From Flavobacteriaceae bacterium (GTDB lineage Bacteria > Bacteroidota > Bacteroidia > Flavobacteriales > Flavobacteriaceae), in NCBI GenBank assembly GCA_029934835.1, contig JAOZLL010000014.1, forward strand, positions 1 through 39,089: DNA of 39,089 bases. Direction: 5' to 3'. Under the pieces are notes generated by a model. It saw only the letters and a list, made by a program, of their open reading frames with translations. It was not told the DNA's origin and did no database searches. This document shows positions 34,201 to 39,089 of the stretch, in pieces. Made by a program: the position numbers and the translations under genes. Position 1 is the stretch's first letter. Every line of letters starts with the position of its first letter.

Positions 34201-34522
34201 CTGAATCAAAATCATCCCAAAAAGGTGCAATCATAGGGTAATTTGTTGCTAAAGCACCATTACTAGAATCTATTTCACCACTTGTAACACCAAATAGTAC
34301 AGCTCCATTATTTCCTATTCTAAGATCTGTTGATGATTGTGTTCCAAAATAAATGGTAAATGGTACTGTAATATTCTCTTCGGCATCATCATCTAAATCA
34401 ATGGATGTGCCTGAGCTACTAATATCAGGATAAGATGCAAGTGTATAAGTTGCATAACTGTACTGTGCCATACTTGCACTTGAAATTAATAAAGCAAATA
34501 AAAATGTAATTGTGGCTTTCAT
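31295..34522 (-). CDS. Giant three-module LRR surface protein with T9SS sorting domain
   Basis: 1075 aa. Signal peptide MKATITFLFALLISSASMAQ. Residues about 20-215: a nidogen-like domain (IGNNGAVLFG, IAPFWDDFDS, FTIQWDRVHY). Then three modules beginning near residues 217, 511 and 734. Each opens with I/V-P-D-[DN]-N-F-E-x-Y-L-E-T-H, continues GNGIxND and DLTGIExF or NLTGIEAF, and holds a block of 21-residue LRRs (LDVSxNTxLTxLxCxxN). A Cys-containing cap (LTCIQVDD, YSDDC) closes each. The C-terminus (about 990-1075) is a type A sorting domain (YPNPVKDSFTIRT, IYDYLGKQVASY, SSGIYIVKVATKNGYGIKR). It is a predicted cell-surface LRR ligand-binder. The third module contains near-identical repeats at DNA level. 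Confidence 0.92.
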   Translation of the reverse strand: MKATITFLFALLISSASMAQYSYATYTLASYPDISSSGTSIDLDDDAEENITVPFTIYFGTQSSTDLRIGNNGAVLFGVTSGEIDSSNGALATNYPMIAPFWDDFDSEIGGVYYTTTGVSPERQFTIQWDRVHYMSGTNTNTDPASFQLVFNEFDKNINFQYGDVDLDGTAQDDGLSATVGIATSAEVTQFSYGAADLIDNLKLVFTPTITYVPDDNFENYLETHDENGDVVSVGDATSMGNGIANDNYVTTSKIVNATELSLSNLSIADLTGIEAFMSLTRLTLINNDLTGININSNLLLEYLHLAGNDLSSLDVSNNTMLSTLYCNNNLNLSSIDISHNTNLTEFYGDHCDFSSFNTTANTALEILDISYNQISSLDVTANTNLTTLKCDDNELISLDVSANNSMTELSCTSNDMINIYLNTALIHFDCRFNDFVHLDLHILTALITAYCSSNFNLETLNVANGHNAAITTLWAQNNFDLTCIQVDDENNIPEGWLKEATASYSDDCNLDTNVPDDNFEAYLETHNLSGAVVAVGNSTSLGNGIANDNYVTTARIANVHTLDVSYQTISNLTGIEAFENLANLACHGNSLTSLDVSSNISLINLNCALNSLTDIDISGCIGLIELYCSFNNLTTLDVSHNTILQKLYANNNSITGLNVNNCTSLTNLNCSNNSLTTLKIKNGNNSNMTEMNATNNASLTCIQVDDSSNIPAAWAKDASASYSNDCSAAETAIPDNNFEAYLETHDASGSVVALDSATSMGNGILNDDAVFTARISSVTNLDVSSENIADLTGIEDFVALTYINCYGNSLTTLDMSANTALTHLYCSNNFSLTTLNISTNTALIHLDCAYTYITTLDISTNTALTHLWCSYTSITTLNISTNTALTLLQNNDNSLTVLDVSANTALTNLDCWNNSLTILDVSTNTVLTSLNCFNNSLTTLNLKNGNNSNTTTMDATGNSNLTCIQVDDETNTPPTGMTWTKDATASYSDNCSSLGYDDEVQEFSFLVYPNPVKDSFTIRTQEVIIAVKIYDYLGKQVASYSSQDSYATNEFSSGIYIVKVATKNGYGIKRIVVE
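31737..32117 (-). repeat. Tandem 63-66 bp LRR-coding repeats
   Basis: Six units start at 31737, 31800, 31863, 31926, 31989 and 32055 (spacing 63, 63, 63, 63, 66), each opening GTCAAAGCGGTATTCG or close to it. They encode 21- or 22-residue LRRs of the third module. The identity at silent positions shows recent expansion. Confidence 0.9.
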
Positions 34523-34605
34523 AATATATTATTTTTGATTTATATCTGTTTAATTTTAATTCGTATGCTAATAAGAGAATTTAGCATTATTGACTAACAT
34601 CATAT

Positions 34606-34613
34606 CAAAGGTA
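34606..34613 (-). promoter_or_regulatory. Possible -7 box (TACCTTTG) for the LRR gene
   Basis: An exact TAnnTTTG match on the minus strand, 84 bases before the LRR gene ATG, in the 300-bp divergent gap with the LytTR operon. The rest of the gap holds short direct repeats (TAGAAGT twice near 34647-34662) and the 21-bp-spaced pair described separately; there is no gene. Confidence 0.45.
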
Positions 34614-34723
34614 AAAGGCTTATAGGTCAAGATATTTGTGAAATGTATAGAAGTCTAGAAGTAGTTAGTATTTGGAAATAAACAGCTGATAAATCATTAT
34701 AACCTTGCAAAAGTCATATTTTT

Positions 34724-34759
34724 AGTAGATTGGTCTAAATATTAAGTAGAATAGTCTGT
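34724..34759 (+). promoter_or_regulatory. Direct repeat spaced by 21 bp, possible LytTR operator
   Basis: AGTAGATTGGTCTAA (34724-34738) and AGTAGAATAGTCTGT (34745-34759) agree at 11 of 15 positions and are offset by exactly 21 bases, two helical turns. LytTR dimers typically bind direct repeats spaced about this far apart. They lie upstream of the response-regulator gene and of a near-consensus -7 box (TACTTTTA, 34797-34804). Confidence 0.5.
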
Positions 34760-34822
34760 ATCTTTAAGACTTGCTAAACTTAAAGTTGTTTCGTTATACT
34801 TTTATAGTCTAAATAACAAACC

Positions 34823-35575
34823 ATGATAAAAGCCATTTTAATAGACGATGAACAAGATGCTCTAGAAAGCTTGACTTGGATAATCAAAAAATTTAGTGAA
34901 CATATAGAGGTTGTTGATACATTTACCAATCCTGAAGAAGCTATTTCGGCTATCAATTATTTGAAACCAGATTGTGTGTTTTTAGATATTGAAATGCCTG
35001 AAATGGATGGTTTTCAATTATTATCTCAATTGAATTATAAAGATTTTGATCTAGTGATTACTACGGCTTATGATAATTATGCCATTCAAGCTTTTAAAGA
35101 AAGTGCTATTGATTATTTGCTAAAACCTATTGACTTTGATGATATTGCTAAAGTGAGTAAAAAAATACTAAAGAATAAAGAAAGTAATCGTCTTGGGAAA
35201 GAACTAAAAGCTACCTTAGATGATATTATGGCATCCCATTTTCATACGATTAACAAAGTAGCACTACCGCTTAATAAAAAAACAGTATTTGTCAATTTAG
35301 ATGATATTATTTATTGTAAATCTGATGGTAACTATACAACAGTTTATTTGATAAATGATGAAAAACACTTACTATCAAAAATCATTAAAGAGGTACAAGA
35401 AATAATAAATTCTACTCACTTTATTAGAATACACCAATCGTATCTCGTCAATATAAATTTTGTAAAAGAATACATTAAAAGCGATGGCTATTATTTGGTA
35501 TTACAAAACGGAACAAGTATTCCTGTTTCTAAGGCTAATCGGGGATTTTTACAAAAAACAATAGAGAATATCTAG
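34823..35575 (+). CDS. LytTR family response regulator
   Basis: 250 aa. N-terminal receiver domain (about 1-118) with acidic pocket IDDEQDA and phospho-acceptor Asp55 in CVFLDIEMPEMDG; the conserved Thr region and Lys (DYLLKPID) are present. C-terminal LytTR DNA-binding domain (about 142-248): VALPLNKKTVFVNLDDIIYCKSDGNYTTVY, and FIRIHQSYLVNINFVKEYI near the end. The order fits LytR/AlgR regulators. The LytS kinase gene starts four bases after the stop, giving one operon and the likely phosphodonor. The upstream direct repeat suggests autoregulation, and perhaps control of the divergent LRR gene. Confidence 0.95.
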   Translation: MIKAILIDDEQDALESLTWIIKKFSEHIEVVDTFTNPEEAISAINYLKPDCVFLDIEMPEMDGFQLLSQLNYKDFDLVITTAYDNYAIQAFKESAIDYLLKPIDFDDIAKVSKKILKNKESNRLGKELKATLDDIMASHFHTINKVALPLNKKTVFVNLDDIIYCKSDGNYTTVYLINDEKHLLSKIIKEVQEIINSTHFIRIHQSYLVNINFVKEYIKSDGYYLVLQNGTSIPVSKANRGFLQKTIENI

Positions 35576-35579
35576 GCAA

Positions 35580-37115
35580 ATGATAGATGCTATTCGCAAT
35601 ATACTTTTTGAAAGCTCATTAGGAGTTTATGTGCCTTTTTTACTAGGTATTCTAATTATTATCTCCGTTCAAAATTTCTTTTTTTATTTTAGTTATAAAG
35701 ACAAAGCCTTTTTGTGGTATGCTACCTATGCAATAACCATATTTTTTGATCAAATATTGATTATGTTTGGGGAACATATTGGTAACTATTTTGATATAGG
35801 AACCAGCTTTCTTTATTCTTCACTTCACCCAGCTATACAATGGTTGTATAATTCAGCCTATCTTATTTTTGTTTTACAATTTGGAGATATCTTTTTAGTT
35901 GCTCAAAAGTCAGCTAAAAAAATAAAACATATAGTTTATCTGTCTATCGCAGTTATGCTACTGGTTTTTGTTGTAGATATAATACTAAATATTGGGTTAG
36001 TTGGAAAAGTCTTGTTTTTTGTTCAAATGCCCATTTTTCTTGTTTTAGCAGTTTTTGTTTATTATTTCTTATTTCAAATTAAATCTAAAATAAAATACCT
36101 AATTATTCCTGGAAGTCTTATCTATATTGTTTTTGCATTAGCAGCTACCATTTATTCTATGATTTCAGACAATGGTGGATATACCATAGGTTGGATTATT
36201 TTTTATGTAGGGATTTTTCTAGAAAATCTATTCTTTTCATTAGGACTTATTGTGAAACAAAAAATTGTACTGAAAGAACGAAATCAATCGCAAGAAGAGC
36301 TAATAATTCAGTTGAACAAAAATGAAGAATTAAAAAATAGGCTAAATAAAGAATTACAAGAAGATGTGGCTCAAAAAACATCAGAAATAATAAGTCTTAA
36401 TAAAAAAGCCGAAGAAGAAAGAATAAAACAACTAGAAGCAAATTATAAAAAAAAGATTGCCGAGTTAAAAGTAACATCATTGCAAAGCCAAATGAATCCT
36501 CATTTTATCTTTAATTCTTTAAACTCAATTAATCTCCATATTATTAAAAATGATAAAGAAAATGCCGTTAATTATATTAATAAATTTTCAAAACTAATGC
36601 GTAAAATACTAACTGCTTCTCGAAAAATAGAGGTCTCCTTACAAGAAGAGTTAGAAACCGCAGAACTGTACATAAGAATTGAAAATATCCGTTTTAAAAA
36701 TACTATTGATTTTAATCTAGAGATCGAAGAAAATCTCAACCTTTCTACTATAAAAATTCCACCACTTATTTTACAACCCTTTATTGAAAATGCCTTATGG
36801 CATGGCTTATCACCTAAAAAAGGAGACAAAAAACTATATATTAAAGTTTGGAAAGAATCTACTGATTTTATCTCCATATCAATTAAAGACAATGGAATAG
36901 GTAGAGAAAAAGCAGGCGAAATAAAAAGCAAAAAAATTCATAAGAAAACTTCAATCGGTATAAAACTCACCAAAGAACGACTAGTTACTTTTTCTGACAA
37001 ATATCAAACTAAACACCATTTGACATTTACTGACCTAAAAGAGAATGGGAAACCTACTGGCACCATAGTCACTATTAATTTACCAATTTGTTTGTTTTCT
37101 GGTGATGAGAGTTAG
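35580..37115 (+). CDS. LytS-type sensor histidine kinase
   Basis: 511 aa. The N-terminal half (about 15-225) holds seven hydrophobic segments (for example VPFLLGILIIISVQNFFFYF), the 7TMR-DISM type of sensor plan without an obvious N-terminal extracellular domain. A coiled coil (about 236-300: LKERNQSQEELIIQLNKNEE) leads to the His_kinase domain with the phospho-acceptor His308 in QMNPHFIFNSLNSIN. The HATPase domain has PPLILQPFIENALWHG (N box) and IKDNGIGREKAG (G box). It partners with the LytTR regulator four bases upstream. The input signal is unknown. The convergent lipoprotein gene ends 14 bases downstream and no terminator was seen between them. Confidence 0.93.
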   Translation: MIDAIRNILFESSLGVYVPFLLGILIIISVQNFFFYFSYKDKAFLWYATYAITIFFDQILIMFGEHIGNYFDIGTSFLYSSLHPAIQWLYNSAYLIFVLQFGDIFLVAQKSAKKIKHIVYLSIAVMLLVFVVDIILNIGLVGKVLFFVQMPIFLVLAVFVYYFLFQIKSKIKYLIIPGSLIYIVFALAATIYSMISDNGGYTIGWIIFYVGIFLENLFFSLGLIVKQKIVLKERNQSQEELIIQLNKNEELKNRLNKELQEDVAQKTSEIISLNKKAEEERIKQLEANYKKKIAELKVTSLQSQMNPHFIFNSLNSINLHIIKNDKENAVNYINKFSKLMRKILTASRKIEVSLQEELETAELYIRIENIRFKNTIDFNLEIEENLNLSTIKIPPLILQPFIENALWHGLSPKKGDKKLYIKVWKESTDFISISIKDNGIGREKAGEIKSKKIHKKTSIGIKLTKERLVTFSDKYQTKHHLTFTDLKENGKPTGTIVTINLPICLFSGDES

Positions 37116-37129
37116 TTGTTAAACTTAAA

Positions 37130-37789
37130 TTATTTTAGTGAAGTTCCATCAGTAAACTTAAAAGAGTTTAGTATTATGGCAACATCTTGTAAATAATCTG
37201 TATGTTTTTCTAAAATGAAAGAATAGCTTAATGTATAGATCTTTTTGTCTTTCTGAATATAATGTATTAAATGATTTTGGTAAATTCGATTAGGTTTAGT
37301 CCCTGTTATGTTATAATCTTCAATAAAATGAGTTTCAGATTCTTTATTGAATGATATTTCCCTTTCACAAGTACATTCATCGTTATTTTTATCATTAAAG
37401 TTTTTTTTTCTATCATTGATGAAAACTTCTAAATTATCAAACATTAAAGAATCTACAGATATAAAAAAATGAATAAACGAAAATTTTGCAGATGCATTAA
37501 ATCCGTATTCTTTTTCTAACTTTTCTATCCTTTTTTTCTTCTGCTGATAAGAATAGTTTGGGGGAAATTTAACTTGACTTCTCAATTCTTTTGAAGGTGC
37601 TACATCTACTATTACTTCTTTCTTGCTATGTGACATTCTGAACTTCTCCCAATTCTTAGGATAATAAAATGAAAATTCCTCATTCTCAAAAACCTTAACT
37701 TCTTTTTTTGAAATCGGGTCGATGATGGTTTGAGTGGTGCTGCAAGAAAATAAGACAAACAATGTAAAAAAGAGGGTATAGCTTTTCAT
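37130..37789 (-). CDS. Hypothetical lipoprotein
   Basis: 219 aa from the ATG at 37787-37789 (MKSYTLFFTLFVLFSC), with lipobox Cys16; the frame opens seven codons earlier, but this start gives the expected signal. The mature protein includes a FSFYYPKNWEKF segment, as in PsbP-like or DUF-type periplasmic folds that begin with a W-x-x-F motif. It also has a Lys/Asn-rich middle (NDRKKNFNDKNNDECTCERE) and a final YSFILEKHTDYLQDVAIILNSFKF that resembles the last helix of such domains. No certain family. It is likely transcribed with the LolC/E permease upstream (32-bp gap). Confidence 0.72.
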   Translation of the reverse strand: MKSYTLFFTLFVLFSCSTTQTIIDPISKKEVKVFENEEFSFYYPKNWEKFRMSHSKKEVIVDVAPSKELRSQVKFPPNYSYQQKKKRIEKLEKEYGFNASAKFSFIHFFISVDSLMFDNLEVFINDRKKNFNDKNNDECTCEREISFNKESETHFIEDYNITGTKPNRIYQNHLIHYIQKDKKIYTLSYSFILEKHTDYLQDVAIILNSFKFTDGTSLK

Positions 37790-37821
37790 AGTGTAAAGTT
37801 TATTCAACAAATATAAAAAAA

Positions 37822-39021
37822 CTATTCCAACATAGTCTCGTTAATTCGGCTACTAGCAATTCGTGCAGCTAAATAGCCTAGTACAACCATCGTTACGACA
37901 ACAAGTAGTACATTTTTTAAGGTAAAAGCAACAGGATATGCCAATACTTCATTGATCTTAAACAATTGAAAACGATCTTGTAGAAAAACAAGAATAATTC
38001 CTAAAGCCAAGCCAACTACTAAACCAAAAAGTGTCAGTAAAAAACCTTGATACACAAATATTTTTTTCAATTCTTTTATACCTGTTCCCAAGTTTAATAA
38101 GGTTTTTAAATTACTTTTTTTATCTAATATCATCATGATAATGGCTCCAATAATATTAAAAAGAGCAATAATTAATACCAAAGTAAAGATAAAGTATAAA
38201 ACCAGATTTTCTGTATTGAGCATCTTGTAAAAAACAGCATTTAATTGTGCGCGTGTTTGAACTTTATAACTACTTCCTAATGTATTTTGCAGTTCTTTTG
38301 CACAATCTTTGGCATCGACTCCATCAGCAAGTTTAATAGATATCCCACTAATTTTATTTAAAGGGTATTGCAACAATTCTTGAGCAATTGGTAAATAAGT
38401 ATAGACATATTTACTATCGACATCATCAATGATAGCAAAAATTCCAGTACTTCGTGTTTCTATACTAGTTACTAAACTAGAAATACTAGGATCATAAGTT
38501 GTTCCTGGTTTCGGAACATATACGGTTAAAGGATCTAAATAATCAATTCCTAAAGTCAATTTATTAGCAATACCATTTCCTACTATAACACCATACGGAA
38601 AATCAGGGTTAAGCCATTTTCCAACAATAATTGCAGTATCTATCCGTACTACATTTAAATAGTTCTCATCAACACCTTTAATAAAAGCAATATGTTCTTT
38701 ATTTCTATAATTAAAAAAAGCGCGTTCTTCTAATATTTTAGTATAAGCAAAAATTGATTTATCATGTTTTAAAGTATTGTCTAACGAATCTGAAAAGAGA
38801 AATGTTTTTCCTGTTGTAGCAGTTATTTTAATGTCTGGATCGGCAGCTTTAACAAAAGAAAGGCTAAATTCTTTCAATCCAGAAAAACCTGAAAGCACGA
38901 CAAATAAAGCCGCTGTAGCTACAATTGCTCCCAATGTAGCAATAATAGTAATAATATTTATTGCATTATTACTGTTAGTAGATACTAAATACCGTTTTGC
39001 TATGTAGAAGGAAAAGTTCAA
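37822..39021 (-). CDS. LolC/LolE-type ABC transporter permease
   Basis: 399 aa. One N-terminal TM (SNNAINIITIIATLGAIVATAALFVVL), a large periplasmic domain (about 45-260), then three TMs (LYFIFTLVLIIALFNIIGAIIMMIL, FLLTLFGLVVGLALGIILVF, VLLVVVTMVVLGYLAARIA), the FtsX/LolE plan. The N-terminal IAKRYLVSTNSNNAINIIT block is typical of the lipoprotein-release permease group. It probably helps move lipoproteins from the inner membrane toward the outer membrane with a LolD-type ATPase encoded elsewhere. The start is TTG (39019-39021): no ATG is in frame nearby upstream, and MNFSFYIAKRYL matches the family N-terminus. The next gene upstream ends two bases before it. Confidence 0.9.
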   Translation of the reverse strand: MNFSFYIAKRYLVSTNSNNAINIITIIATLGAIVATAALFVVLSGFSGLKEFSLSFVKAADPDIKITATTGKTFLFSDSLDNTLKHDKSIFAYTKILEERAFFNYRNKEHIAFIKGVDENYLNVVRIDTAIIVGKWLNPDFPYGVIVGNGIANKLTLGIDYLDPLTVYVPKPGTTYDPSISSLVTSIETRSTGIFAIIDDVDSKYVYTYLPIAQELLQYPLNKISGISIKLADGVDAKDCAKELQNTLGSSYKVQTRAQLNAVFYKMLNTENLVLYFIFTLVLIIALFNIIGAIIMMILDKKSNLKTLLNLGTGIKELKKIFVYQGFLLTLFGLVVGLALGIILVFLQDRFQLFKINEVLAYPVAFTLKNVLLVVVTMVVLGYLAARIASSRINETMLE

Positions 39022-39023
39022 TT

Positions 39024-39089
39024 TTATTTTTTTATGGCTACAACCGAATACAACATCGGAATATTATTTTTTAAATGCTTTATTCTAAA
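39024..39089 (-). CDS. C-terminal end of an unidentified gene
   Basis: The last 21 codons and the stop (TAA at 39024-39026) of a frame that runs off the right edge: FRIKHLKNNIPMLYSVVAIKK. It is supported by the tight two-base spacing to the permease start, which implies an operon. The ending resembles that of class I methyltransferases, but too little is visible to name it. Confidence 0.5.
   Translation of the reverse strand, partial: FRIKHLKNNIPMLYSVVAIKK

Noticed and set aside
37822-39021. Reading the LolC/E-type permease as FtsX of the divisome
   Set aside because: One N-terminal TM with a large periplasmic domain, three C-terminal TMs and about 400 aa fit LolC/E; FtsX is shorter and sits beside ftsE.

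Overview
The window is AT-rich DNA (by eye about one third G+C) from a member of the Bacteroidota, most likely a marine-type Flavobacteriaceae; the genus cannot be fixed from sequence alone. The signs are proteins with type IX secretion (T9SS) C-terminal sorting domains, GSCFA, DUF4846 and DUF3109 family proteins, a LytTR/LytS pair, TAnnTTTG promoter boxes before several genes, and interspersed repeats of the kind seen in flavobacterial genomes. No rRNA, tRNA, CRISPR array, prophage or complete transposon was recognised.

Layout. 1-3546: the 5' end of lepA, a 340-bp gap filled by an inverted-repeat element, then GSCFA, M48 protease and psuG on the + strand. 3541-7272: a secreted-protein island on the - strand, holding an exact 1114-bp tandem duplication of a leucine-rich-repeat (LRR) T9SS gene (one copy killed by a single nonsense codon) and an M43-type metalloprotease. 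7273-7708: a 436-bp gap with an attC-like hairpin, a TAnnTTTG box followed by competing hairpins (possible small RNA or attenuator) and a 14-T tract. 7709-14403: a DUF4846 lipoprotein, ppdK, a glycosyltransferase, a metallophosphoesterase with repeats inserted in its coding sequence, and a TerB/J-domain protein. 14685-24627: nine - strand genes almost all carrying signal peptides or lipoboxes (collagen-like, beta-barrel, lipocalin-like, OmpA-like, T9SS-sorted), mostly of unknown function. 24851-31135: a membrane-spanning TPR-LuxR regulator, DUF3109, MarC, rplU (with an extra C-terminal HhH domain) and rpmA, waaA/kdtA and a Crp/Fnr regulator. 31295-39089: a 1075-aa three-module LRR T9SS protein, divergent from a LytTR response regulator/LytS kinase pair, then a lipoprotein, a LolC/E-type permease and the tail of one more gene.

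How the genes work together. Housekeeping functions (LepA, PPDK, L21/L27, KdtA, LolC/E) are interleaved with cell-surface genes. Two regulators sit beside large T9SS surface proteins with possible operators between them: a 21-bp-spaced direct repeat before the LytTR operon, and a cluster of GGGTGA half-sites between the TPR-LuxR gene and the 722-aa T9SS gene. These links are inferences. Much of the non-coding DNA is repeat-derived, and repeats have entered the metallophosphoesterase gene. The best candidates for undescribed biology are the attenuator-like element at 7380-7507, the mosaic tandem LRR duplication, the surface-gene and regulator pairs, and the lipoprotein cluster.
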